Translations under genes and position numbers: made by a program
From: Osedax fenrisi
Taxonomy: Eukaryota > Annelida > Polychaeta > Sabellida > Siboglinidae
Direction: 5' to 3'
Length of the DNA stretch: 64,000 nucleotides
Assembly: GCA_964019155.1 (NCBI GenBank)
Contig: OZ025241.1
Span: 91,874,723-91,938,722, forward strand
The notes under the pieces: generated by a model
The model's input: only the letters and a program-made list of their open reading frames with translations
Database searches by the model: none
Told to the model about the DNA's origin: nothing
In this document: positions 45,137-56,082 of the stretch, piece by piece
How the letters are laid out: every line of letters starts with the position of its first letter
Numbering within the stretch: position 1 is the stretch's first letter

Positions 45137-46041
45137 GGGGAAAGTAACCTAATACGGACAGTGCCCGAATACGGACACTCTCGGTATCTCAGAAACCATA
45201 AATCATGCAGAAAAATGTTTGATGAATAACATATTTATAATTATAAAAATAGTCTAAAAAAGTATTTTTTATTTTTTCATTATTCAAAATATTTATGATA
45301 TATCCAATAAACTTATTTTTTTATTACGTTTTTAAATTTATGAAAACAAATTTCAACTTAAAACCTTCTCAATATTATATAAATGTATCGATATAAAATA
45401 TAATACTATATTATTAAAAAATAAAGCATTCTAAAAATTGTATTTTTAATTTCTATATTTTTTATCAAATATTCATTAAGTTATAAGCATATATCTAGAG
45501 GTCATATAAGTTCCTAATACGGACACTATAAATGTCTTAATACGGACACCCTATAACCAATCAGCGCGCAGCGTATGAACAATACTGATTTTCATAAAAA
45601 TCGCGTGCGTTATAATATTAATACTACCAATAAAGCTAATTATAAAAAAAGTATTATTTAAATACTTAAATTGTATTATTAATTAAAACATAATAAAAAT
45701 AAATAAATTATTAACTAATTAAATTACAATATATTTTTTATAAAATTAATTATAAATAACGTAATTGTAATTTTTCTGATTGATTCATCAATAATATATA
45801 GTTTATCTAATTGTATATAGGGTGTCCGTATTATAACACAGGGTGTCCGTATTCGGACATGGGTACCGAATACGGATACCCCCGTTATCTATGGAATTTA
45901 AATATTAAATAACATTTTAAAATTACAATAATATCTATAATCATATAATATTGATATATTGTAATTTTTGATTAAAAATAATGAGTCATAAAAAGTTAAA
46001 ACCATTTATTGTTAAAGTGTCCGTATTAGGTTACTTTCCCC
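45137..46041. mobile_element. 905-bp foldback element, copy 2
   Basis: GGGGAAAGTAACCTAATACG at left, the complement at right, TA on both sides (45135-45136, 46042-46043). Same internal layout and length as 39311-40215. Inserted in the hAT transposase relic. Confidence 0.92.
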
Positions 46042-46049
46042 TACGCCAG

Positions 46050-46611
46050 TGTCCTGTGAGAGAAGCTTTTCTATGTTAATTTTAATGTTAAGAAGATTGA
46101 AGACGTGGTTAACCCAGCAAACAATATATTCAACGCTTTTGGACGCCATACGCCTAAAAATTCCGGAATAAATTCGTCGCTTTGATGACAATTTGCGCCC
46201 AAAAGCGTCGAATTATTCTATTGTACTTTGGACGCTGTTGCGCCCAAAAGCGTCGAATTTGCAACGAATTCAATATGATTCGGAACTGAAGCGTCTAAAA
46301 GCGTCGAATTTGCGACGAATTCAATATGATTGAGAACTGAAGCGCCCAAAAGCGTCGAAAAAGCGACGAATATATCGATTCGGAATCAAAGCGTACAAAA
46401 GCGTCGAAAAAGTGCCCATAAATTCTCAAAAGCGTCCAAAAGCGTCGATAAATTGTTTGCTGGGAAGGTCAAAAATCACACAGAAAAAATAAACATATTG
46501 GCTATCTGCAATGCACATCAGGATATATTAGATTCTATTGACAACAATAAATTTATAAAAGAATTTTGCCAAAGAAATAATTGTACAAAATTGTTTATAA
46601 GTATAACATAA
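46050..46611 (+). pseudogene. hAT dimerisation region split by a MITE
   Basis: Before the MITE: PV, CEREAFLC-like and RRLKTWL (46050-46110). After it (46467-46611): KVKNHTEKINILAICNAHQD and ILDSIDNNKFIKEFCQRN. This is the C-terminal ERSFSxLRRLKTxL...LxxLAxLxVHxD region of hAT transposases. Confidence 0.8.
46112..46466. mobile_element. MITE with CCCAGCAAACA ends and GCGTC tandem repeats
   Basis: Left CCCAGCAAACAATATATTCA, right the complement of CCCAGCAAACAATTTATCGA; both continue ACGCTTTTGGACGC. The interior holds about five copies of a unit with CCAAAAGCGTCGAA and GACGAATTCAATATGATT. A chance ORF reads through it and into the transposase tail. Confidence 0.82.
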
Positions 46612-46879
46612 TACATATATAAACTATTTTGGGATTTATTCTTGTTATAATATACATATTTATTTAAAATATTCTAGATATGTTCATTATGGGATTCATA
46701 TTTTGTTAATTAACTAAGTATAATTATAATTATATGTTTTAACATTTAAAATAAATCATAATTTGTACTCTATTATATGTTACAAGATATATTTTAAAAT
46801 AATGACAGTCTAGTATTTAGTTGATAAATTATACTTATTTCTTAAAACCCCCCCTGGGAAAAACTAGTTACGGCGGCTA

Positions 46880-47165
46880 TACTGAACAGCATGCATTATA
46901 GTAAGTAGTGCGCATTGAGGAACGGATAATCCGATTTAATGGAGCAATATATTTATCAGGAAGTAAATTCAATATGGAAGAACAGTAGTCAAGTCGGGAA
47001 TGTACAATGGCATTTATTATAGTTTTAGTAAGGTTTCTGGAAAATGATTTCCGTATTTTTTTAATTCTGAAGAGATGAAAGTTGGAGGATTTTATAATGT
47101 ATGATATGTAATTCTTAAATGATAATTTGTCATCAAATAATAATCCTAGGTTTTGGAGGAATGGG
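46880..47165 (-). pseudogene. Non-LTR retrotransposon ORF2 fragment (post-RT region)
   Basis: Minus strand: HPFLQNLGLLFDDKLSFKNY then ISYIIKSSNFHLFRIKKIRK then TIINAIVHSRLDYCSSILNL and PLNRIIRSSMRTTY. LGxxxDxxLxFxxHIxxxxKxxxxxLxxIxxIR and SRLDYCNSL are standard CR1/Jockey-group landmarks. Open for about 95 codons but without RT or ends. Confidence 0.85.
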
Positions 47166-47289
47166 TGTCTTCTAATTAGGGCATCACATATTCACATTAA
47201 CCGTGCGACTTCTTTAAAGTGTACGCATAGAACCACTGTATAATATACGTATACGATAATATCACCGAATTAATATACTCAAATATACA

Positions 47290-47765
47290 TAAACAAAGCT
47301 ATGATTATCGTATACTATCTATTTTTCATTCCTCAATATACTCTTCGAATTACCCCTCCTATATTTCTGCTTCTCTAGTACAAAGATCATCTCTTAGAAA
47401 CCATGAATCTCATCTTCTATCTACCCCAATTCTCCATCCCTAAAAAATGAATACTCGGGCTCTGAGTTATATTTGTCCAAAACTATGAAATTCACTCCAA
47501 CCCTATATTAGATCCATAAAATCGCATAAAACATTCATGAAATATATACAACAATTTATATCAGGTGGTAACCTGTAATAGTATATTGTTTGTCATTATT
47601 ATTTTATTTATTAATTTACGTACGGTTTATTCTTTTTTATTTTATTATTATTAATAATATTTATTATTTTACCTAATCTATTATTTGTATTCTATATATA
47701 CACTTTTGAGGAATCATTCATGATGTATTTAAGTGTTTAAATAAATTTCAATCAATCAATACATT
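47290..47765 (+). pseudogene. 3' end of another non-LTR retrotransposon
   Basis: RSSLRNHESHLLSTPILHP, then TRALSYICPKLWNSLQPYIR, SIKSHKTFMKYIQQFISGG; WNSLxxxIRxxxSxxxFKxxLxxxL pattern. The downstream part ends AAATAAATTTCAATCAATCA, a LINE-type 3' tail on the plus strand. Confidence 0.78.
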
Positions 47766-47939
47766 TTATTTATAATTATATTAAAATATTGTTGTATATT
47801 TTTAAATATTTATATTTATTTATTATTCATAATAATAACAGATATAAATAATAATATATATTTAATTAATTTATCAATAACAAATATGTATACGTTAATA
47901 ATATATCTATGTATTATATAATATACATTAGGAACACGT

Positions 47940-47957
47940 GATAAGGTCGTTAGTTTA

Positions 47958-48053
<96 letters not shown>

Positions 48054-48055
48054 TT
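47940..48055. repeat. (TA)n tract
   Basis: Over 90 bp of TA with two TATGTATA interruptions. Confidence 0.93.
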
Positions 48056-48105
48056 AACTCAATTTTAATATATAGTTAAATCTAACATTATTCATATTAA
48101 TAAAT

Positions 48106-48988
48106 AAATAGTGTAAGTAACCTAATACGGATTTAACAATAATGGTCTTAACATTTTATAACTAAATTTATTCAAAAATCATAATATATTAATATTATCA
48201 GATTATAGATATTATTGTGATTTTAAAATTTTATTTAATCTTTTTATTCATTATAAAAAGGGGGTATCCTTATTTGTTACCCATGTCTGAATACGGACAC
48301 CCTATATTATAATACGGACACCATACATATCACCAGATAAACTATATATTATTGATGAATCAATCAGATAAATTACAATTACATTATTTATAATTAATTT
48401 TATGAATAATTTAATGCAATTTAATTAGTAATTAATTTATTAATTTTTAATATTTTATTAATTAATAATACAATTTAAGTATCTAAATAATAACAATTTA
48501 TATTTAGCTTCATTTGTGGTACTAATATTATAACGCACGAGATTGAAAATTTATGAAAATCAGAATAGTTCATACGCTGCGTGTTGATTGGTATAGGGTG
48601 TCCGTATTAATACATCTATAGTATCCGGATTAGGGACTTATATGACCTCTATATATGCTTATAACTTAATTAATAACAAATATCGAAATCATGTATATAA
48701 TGCTTAGAATGCTTTAGTTTTAAATAATATGTTGTTCTGTATCGATTCATTTGTATATTCTTGAGATGGTTTTAAGTTGAATTTTTTTTCATTAATTTCA
48801 AAACGTAATAAAAAAAATCAGTTAAATATCACCAATATTTGATTAATTAAAAAATAAAAAATACTTATTATGACTATTTATATAATTATGAATATTTTAT
48901 TCATTTGATTTATGGTTTCTGAGATACCATGATTATCGTATTTAGATACCGTATTTGGGAACGGTCCTTATTTGGTTACTTTTAACTA
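48106..48988. mobile_element. 905-bp family foldback element, copy 3, decayed
   Basis: GTAAGTAACCTAATACGG at left and GGTTACTTTTAACTA at right, with matching internal landmarks (TGTCTGAATACGGACACCCT, TAACGCACGAGATTG, GGTGTCCGTATTAATACATC). The GGGGAAAG ends are lost or mutated. Confidence 0.85.
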
Positions 48989-49130
48989 TGTCTAATAGTT
49001 TAACTAACCTATATTTAATCTAATAGTCTAATATTTAAACTATATTATATATTTTAATATGTTTACACCGTATCCACTTTAGTAGTTATATATGCCTACA
49101 TGTATAATTAAGTATTAGGTTGTAGCCTAA

Positions 49131-49856
49131 ATGCCTATATATCATATCATATTATATTTATTTATATTCTTAATAACATTTATATTAAATATACAGAGCT
49201 GCAATGGAAAAGACATAATTAATAATACATTAAAAATATATGCAATACCAGATATATACGTATATACCTGCACATATATGTTTATTGAATATCTTCATGA
49301 CGAGTCATTTTACTTGAATCCAAATGATAGAATATTAACTAAATTAACAAAATTAAACCTTAATTTCAATAATATAAGTATTCTGCACGACGATCAATTC
49401 AAACAGTTATTAGAATTAGAATATATTAGCATGAGTAATAATAAAATTAAATTTATAGGTAGTTCTATTTTTTCCAAAAATATTAATATTGAATATATAA
49501 ATTTATATGTTAATAATATTGTTAAGTTTGACTTTAAATTAGATGTATTAAAATTATTGTGGTTTTTAAACTTGAGTTATAATAAACTATCTACATTAAA
49601 AGAAAATGTATTTATAGATTACTTAGTAAACAAGAATACAGACAGGGTTATATTACGAATAGCAAATAATAACTTTAAATGCGATTGTAGTAGAGCATGG
49701 ATACGGAAGATAGATTATAGTAATATAAAAATAGAATCAAACAAGACAGATCTATGTTCAGCAAATATGACAAAGAATGTAACTGTATGGTGTTTTATGC
49801 GAAAGGAAATGAGTATGAAATGTGGACAAATTAATATAGAGAAATGTATTAAGGGT
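49131..49856 (+). CDS. Leucine-rich-repeat protein exon with signal peptide and LRRCT
   Basis: Begins MPIYHIILYLFIFLITFILN, a signal peptide with likely cleavage near QSCNGKD. LRRs run from about residue 65 to 170: LTKLNLNFNNISILHDDQF, LEYISMSNNKIKFIGSSIF, IEYINLYVNNIVKFDF, LWFLNLSYNKLSTLKENVF. A cysteine-rich LRR C-cap follows: NNNFKCDCSRAWIRKI and later C residues to KCGQINIEKCIK. A GTAAGC follows AAGG at 49856-49857, so this is probably the first coding exon of a longer LRR receptor; read unspliced it ends at 49889 after 252 residues. No TM or TIR exon could be found downstream. The position, in repeats, leaves open a processed or incomplete copy. Confidence 0.72.
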
Positions 49857-49889
49857 AAGCTATTTAATTATATATATAAAAATATATAA

Positions 49890-50032
49890 CATATAAGTCA
49901 AATTTAACATTTATATTTAATCGATTATTATATTTAGTTTTAATATTATGACTCTGATTCCTTCCGTTCAACTATATCTATTTATAAGTCACCTATTTTA
50001 ATACTAAGAATACCTGCACGTAATATGGATAC

Positions 50033-50076
<44 letters not shown>

Positions 50077-50560
50077 TAGTCAGTCTTGTATATAGTTTGG
50101 CTTTAATATATATTCGATATATATATATCACTACTAAACTATATATCCTACATACGTATACGTATATTATACCTATAGTATACTAGTATACTACATACTA
50201 TTGGGTTGTTGTCGTATGCTAACAAACCGATAATAATTGTAAACTCTAAATCTAATACTTCTAACTTTTACCACTTTATCCAGAAGAATACTTCATTTAA
50301 ATCGTCTAAACTTATAAAAATATTCATATATGACAATACATTAAAAATTTCTTCTGAGAAAGACATACTTTATATATATATATATGAACTTAATAGCAAT
50401 CACATTTATTTATAAACATCCCCATCATTATTTTAACGATCGTATATAGATATATGTATAATTTTACAAGCCACAAATAGTCAAATTATTATAATATAAA
50501 TATATAGTTAATCCTTCATGAATATGCATGTGTTAAACCCACTTAATTCTATTATTTATT
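49890..50560. other. AT-rich sequence after the LRR exon
   Basis: Would be intron if the LRR gene is spliced. (TA)n at 50036-50074. A 69-residue ORF at 50206-50415 has no recognisable feature. Confidence 0.35.
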
Positions 50561-50584
50561 ATACTATCCCAGGAAACCCAATGT

Positions 50585-51058
50585 AGTTGAAAAAACTATT
50601 TTAAACTAGTTTATTATCAACGTTGAAATATATAGGTTAATGTGAGCAATTTAAACTAGGTTATATTAACCATATTTTAAACATATAATAACACTGGATT
50701 TTTTAAATATGTTTATAAAATAAGTTAAATTAGGTAAACATAATTATAATCTAGATTTTTTAACTATATATTTAAACTAGGTCAAATGAAACATAAATAT
50801 AAACTGGATTTTTTAAATATGTTTATAAACTAAGTTAAATTAAACATAATTATAAACTAGATTTGTTAACTATATTTTAAAACTAAGTTAAATTAAACAT
50901 AAATATAAACTAGATTTGTTAACTATATATTTAAACTAGGTCAAATTAAATATAAATATAAACTATATTTTTTAACTATATTACTAAGTTAAATTAAACA
51001 TAAATATAAACTATATAATTTATCTATATATCAATATTAGGCTAAAGTAAATATAGTT

Positions 51059-51062
<4 letters not shown>
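50585..51062. repeat. AT-rich tandem repeat, unit about 60 bp
   Basis: Seven or so diverged copies of TAAACTAGGTCAAATTAAAC with AACATAAATATAAACTAGAT, then a (TA)n tract at 51066-51103. Confidence 0.8.
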
Positions 51063-51105
<43 letters not shown>

Positions 51106-51313
51106 ATATGTATATTATAATATTCTACATATTTTGATTAAATAAGTGACATTACCATTATCCTATTAAATGAAAAATAGTTTTTAAATATATATTTATT
51201 ATTTAAGTAATAATGTCATCGTCATTTTCAAAAGCTGTCACAGATGCGTTTTGTTTTCTTGCCACAGAATCGTTTTATTTTCCTGCCAAACATTTAATAT
51301 TATTATTATAGTA

Positions 51314-51356
<43 letters not shown>

Positions 51357-51959
51357 TGTTATCATTGAACCCTAATATGTGCATATATATTATATTAACT
51401 AGTAATATTAGGTATTACATATTGATTTTAATTTCATATTCAAATTTTAAACCAATACAAATTAAGGGCGTATTAAAATATGAGGCGCGTATTAAAATAT
51501 GATTAATATTTTTATTTAACAAAAAAATGTTATTATATATTTTAATATCTTATTTATAAATTTGTAAAATTTCTGTAATTATTTGTGAGTATTTATTTTA
51601 ATAAGTGATTTTATAAGCGTAATCGATATAATAATTATTTGAAATTGACAGGATTTTTGTAAATACTTGTCACATTTAATTATATATTTCGATATCGTAT
51701 ACAAATATTTTACTAAACAAATTTATATTTTTACAGTAAGCATAGATTATTGATAAAGTATACCTATAATTGATAAAAAAATCACATATGTATATAACTA
51801 GATATCATTGGTTGAAAAGAGAAGCTTCCAAACAGAAAATTTATAAATGTTCTTTCTATAATTAGCTGTCTAGGCAAGACGTTATATTCTTGTATTTATT
51901 TTATACTATTCATTATTTATTTTGTATAACTATTATTAAACTATTACTACCTACACTGT

Positions 51960-52312
51960 TAAAAATAAGGGTATAACATTATGAAATATATGGTATAACA
52001 TATGGAAATACGAGTTATACCATACAATTACGTTAAATGGTATAATATCACATATTATATGGTATAACATTTGATTTTTTTAGTTATACCATATAGATTA
52101 ATTGAAATGGTATAAGATCACAAATTATATAGTATAACTTTTGTTTTTTTTAGTTATACCATATAGCTTAATTTAAATGGTATAAGATTACGAATTATAT
52201 GGTATAACATTTGTAATTTGTAGTTATACCATTAGCTATTAAATATAATGGTATAACTTTATGAATTATATGGTATACAATATGGAAATACCAGTTATAC
52301 CATAACATTTTA
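51960..52312. repeat. Left subterminal GGTATAAC array
   Basis: Copies of ATATGGTATAACATTTG alternating with TAGTTATACCATATAG, i.e. both orientations, at about 60-bp spacing. Confidence 0.88.
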
Positions 52313-52558
52313 AAATTAAGTTTATATTTTATTGAAAATAAAATGTATAAGAATATAATTCATAATAGTATCCTTCATAATATCCTTAATATAACAGTTT
52401 ACTTATTGTTGTGTTAAATTATTATAGACATAGCATGTATTGCTTCTAATTGCAATTAAACTGGTTTTCAGAAACTATATAGATTCCCCATATAGGGAAA
52501 TATGTATACATATACATATTTCCTATATTTCATATACAAATACTTATAATTATTCGAG

Positions 52559-52595
<37 letters not shown>

Positions 52596-52830
52596 TTCCA
52601 TTTTATTTATTAACATATTCTATTTCCACTCTACACTCAACATGAGAAGCATCTATTTTTCAACACATTACAATATACATAAGGTATTTATACTACATTA
52701 TATATATATATATATATACAAATTATATCATATTATATATAATAATATAAAAGTTTATATAATATATAATTTTATAATATATTTATATATTATTTATAAT
52801 ATATAATTAAATTGTTAGAATATAATTATA

Positions 52831-52886
<56 letters not shown>

Positions 52887-53315
52887 ATAAAGTCAAAGTT
52901 GTAGATAGGTATATCGATTAATGTAATATACATTTAAATGCATTTAGCATTACGTAACAGAAATCGATATATCTACATAAAACTTTAAACTAGATTTCGG
53001 TGTCTCGCTCTGTGTTAAATGCATATATATATATATGTCTATAGCCATAGCCATGTAAATGTTTATTTTTCTGGTATTTTATATTGTTATCGTCTGTAAA
53101 GTATATTTCGTTATTTGTCTATAGAATAAATTCCACTCGGTGAGATTGCATCATTCTTCGGTTTGCATCTCATTGGGTAGGTACTCTTATTATTATTATA
53201 ATTATTATTATGTTATATTATTATTATGTTCAACAGGTCTTTGCTTTGATTAATAAACTGTATTAGAACATTCACATTATTACATACATATATATTATAA
53301 AATTATGATAACTAT

Positions 53316-54281
53316 ATGCCAATCATTAATATGCAGGAAACTGTAGAATTATTTGCAGAATTTCAAATTTCATTTAACATATTAGAAAAACTGCCGGAGA
53401 GGAATAGTGAGTTGATGGGGATGATAAAGCATATAACGTATATACAAAAATATATAGACGAATATATTGATGTACTAGGTATCGCTACTACGCAAACTGA
53501 TCAAACAGGTAATTTAGTTATCTAATTAATAACATTAGTTAAATATCTATATAAAATAAATATGCAATTATATTTTATTAGTCCATGGATAGTATACTAT
53601 ATATCCATATATGGTCAATTATTTATTTTATTTTTAGTTCACAATGTAATTAAATTTAAATAATATTACTAATAGGTATATATAAATAATGTTAACTGTT
53701 GTACAAATATTATCAATATCCTTCTTTCCTTAATCAAATATAGATTATAAAGTGTATAATTAAATATATAATATAATATTTCCTAAAATAGATGCGGGAA
53801 TCATATATTTTATGATGGGAGTTTGCGAATTATTGAAAAATTAATTTACAATGAAAATAAAGACAAGGTTACTTAATACTTACTTAATAACTATAGATTT
53901 AATATTATAGTTATTTTATGATTTTTCGTATGCTAATTCAAAAGTATTGTATACTCTATTATATATATATAACTGCAGTAATTAATATAATATATTGGAT
54001 TTTTCTAATTACAATTCTAACGTATATAAAGTATACAATTATAAAGTATACTTTATATAGTATTATCATATATGATATTAACTGTATAAAGTTTCTTATA
54101 AGATACATATTTATACTATTATATAATATACAATATTATTATTCATACTCTAGTATACTATATATATATATATATAACTTATATACATATTTGAATTTTA
54201 ATTGCAGGAAATAATGACTCCATGGATACATGGATATATGCATATATCAGAAAAGAGGATGCTTATTATGTGTATCGATAA
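53316..54281 (+). CDS. Small two-exon gene, 88 aa, inside the CACTG element
   Basis: Exon 1 53316-53508, exon 2 54208-54281; donor GTAATT, acceptor TTGCAG, phase 1 on both sides and TAA at 54279-54281. Protein: MPIINMQETVELFAEFQISF, NILEKLPERNSELMGMIKHI, then QKYIDEYIDVLGIATTQTDQ, ending RKEDAYYVYR. The coding exons are compositionally distinct from the flanks. An AG directly before GAAACTG (53334) means exon 1 could begin there, with an upstream exon unseen; ATG at 53316 is the simplest start. No family recognised; helical, acidic and soluble. Confidence 0.5.
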
Positions 54282-54544
54282 TTGTTTGGTTTTCGTTCAA
54301 AATAATTTATTTCATATTTTATTAAGTGGTATTGATAATTTTATTTGTTTCACGTAACATGTCCTACAAACATTAATTGTTTATGTAATTTTGTATCACG
54401 TTATTTATTTAAAAATGTATCTGTTAATAAACAATATTGTTACACCAAAATATGTGGTTTTTAGAAAATAAATTATCATTATAAATGTCGATTCCATATA
54501 TAAATTAATAATATAGAATAGTAAGTTATTATAAACACTGATAT

Positions 54545-54970
54545 ACATTTAAATAAAATATAGTATAACTTTTAATAAATTATGATATAACTTTATATAA
54601 TATACATTTTAATAAATTATGGTATAACTTTAAATAAAATATAGTATAACTTTTAATAAATTATGGTATAACTTTATATAATATATGGTATAAATTTTAA
54701 TAAATTATGGTATAACTTTATATCAAATATGGTATAACTTTTTATAAATTATGGTATAACTTTATATAATATATGGTATAAATTTTAATAAATGATGGTA
54801 TAACTTTATATAATATATGGTATAAACTATGGTATAACTTTATATAAAATATGGTATAACTTTTTATAAAATATGGTATAACTTTTTTAATTAGTTATAC
54901 CGTAAATGGTATACCAGGGCGCCACGGGGTTATACCATTTTTTAATAAATGTTATACCATTTATTTCTAA
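54545..54970. repeat. Right subterminal GGTATAAC array
   Basis: Around 17 copies of ATATGGTATAACTTT or TTATGGTATAACTTTA, ending in GTTATACCATTTTTTAATAA and the terminal repeat. Confidence 0.9.
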
Positions 54971-55087
54971 CAGTGTATACATTAATATTTTTCTATTTTA
55001 TAACATCTATACTTATATTTATTTGTATATCTCATTATAATATTTATTTAAGTACTACTCTATATTAATATTAATACTAATTAGTTC

Positions 55088-55220
55088 CAGGGATGGGGTC
55101 AAATATGTATTTGTATTTGTATTTAAATACGCTGATTTTGTGTATTTGTATTTGTATTTGAATAATTAATCAGTGATGTATTTGTATTTGTATATGTATT
55201 TGTATTTGGTGTATTTGATC
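55088..55220. repeat. TATTTGTATTTG-repeat end of a hAT-like MITE
   Basis: CCAGGGATGGGGTCAAATA followed by GTATTTGTATTTGTATTT units; many animal hAT MITEs begin with this kind of sequence. The opposite end was not found. Confidence 0.5.
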
Positions 55221-55574
55221 AAATATATTTTTTAATACAATTTAAACAATTACTTTATGAATTAACAAATTAACAATACTTTATATTAAATAATACATTT
55301 ATTAAATAATATAAATTATATAATAGAACAATCTTTTTCAAAGAATTTTATGAATACTATATAAATAAATTTATGAATTTATATTCTATATAGAAAATTT
55401 ATGTGTTAAGCGCTGTTTACATTAGCAATCTATTCCAGTAATTTCGCAATAAATTCTTAGGAATTCCAGTTTCAAAATCCCCTAGCGGTATAAATGTTAG
55501 GGTGTTCACATGAGCAATGTATTTTCGCAGAATACTTAAAAATACATACATTTGATGAATATATGAACTTTAAG

Positions 55575-55695
55575 TACATTATATGAATGAATGAATGAAT
55601 GAATATTTATTTACTGAATATTTAATTAATATACAGAAGGATATTCAGAAGCTATACGTAGCTTATATTAAGAATATCCTTATAACAAAAATATT
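55575..55695 (-). repeat. LINE or SINE 3' tail with (ATTC)n
   Basis: On the minus strand AAGGATATTCTTAATATAAG ...GCTTCTGAATATCCTT, then AAATAAATATTCATTCATTC. (ATTC)n after AATAAA is typical of CR1/L2-type 3' ends. GGATATTC/GAATATCC pair to a hairpin. Confidence 0.5.
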
Positions 55696-56082
55696 AAATA
55701 TTTAATATATAATAATAATTATGAAATAAGAAAACGTAATAATAAAAATGGTGTAATACAAGATATTTATATCGAATATACATATTAATAATAATAATAA
55801 TATATATTCAAAAACTAATTAATTTCGACATACATTCGGATAACTTGTTCTCTATATTATACGGAATTACATTCGATATTTACGTAGTCATTACATTAAA
55901 GGATAATGTTTTAAAATCGATTTCGAAAATAAGAAAATTGAAACATCGCAACGCTAATTTATTTAGTAAACAAGAAAAATCGAATTCGGCAATTGTTCAA
56001 TTTAAAATCATAGGGAAACAGTTTGTTAAAAATATATATAATTTCTAAACTATATAATTGTAATATATTTATTACATTAAAA

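Larger units (their letters stand above)
42583..46878. mobile_element. Second hAT-type DUF4371 transposon, inactivated and invaded
   Basis: Left end GGGCGCCGGAACAGGGGGGG with G/C runs; right end ACCCCCCCTGGGAAAAACTA then GTTACGGCGGC. Transposase pieces lie at 42716-43375, 44570-44960, 46050-46120 and 46467-46611. It is interrupted by a 905-bp foldback element and a GCGTC-rich MITE. No clean 8-bp duplication was found; the flanks share ACTGAACAG. Confidence 0.65.
51954..54975. mobile_element. 3.0-kb element with CACTG ends and subterminal GGTATAAC repeats
   Basis: Ends CACTGTTAAAAATAAGGG and TTATTTCTAACAGTG form an inverted repeat (CACTGTTARAAATAA then GGTATAACATT), flanked by TA on both sides (51952-51953, 54976-54977). 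Both ends carry many copies of GGTATAAC/GTTATACC, over 360 bp at left and 430 bp at right. CACTR ends with dense subterminal repeats are the hallmark of the CACTA/Mirage/Chapaev group; assignment is inference. The centre contains a small two-exon ORF. Confidence 0.75.

Noticed and set aside
46330..46611. 93-residue ORF beginning MRTEAPKSVEK
   Set aside because: The first half is the MITE's tandem repeat and only the second half is hAT transposase C-terminus; the join is accidental.
53127..53177. Possible upstream exon (NKFHSVRLHHSSVCISL) before GTAGGT
   Set aside because: Splicing it to 53335 puts stop codons in frame; it may be 5' UTR but cannot be supported as coding.
53918..54214. 98-residue Ile/Tyr-rich ORF
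   Set aside because: Composition is that of AT-rich intron read in frame; it lies in the intron of the 53316-54281 gene.
55845..56048. 67-residue ORF upstream of LINE ORF1
   Set aside because: Overlaps ORF1's upstream region in another frame and has no motif; treated as 5' UTR.
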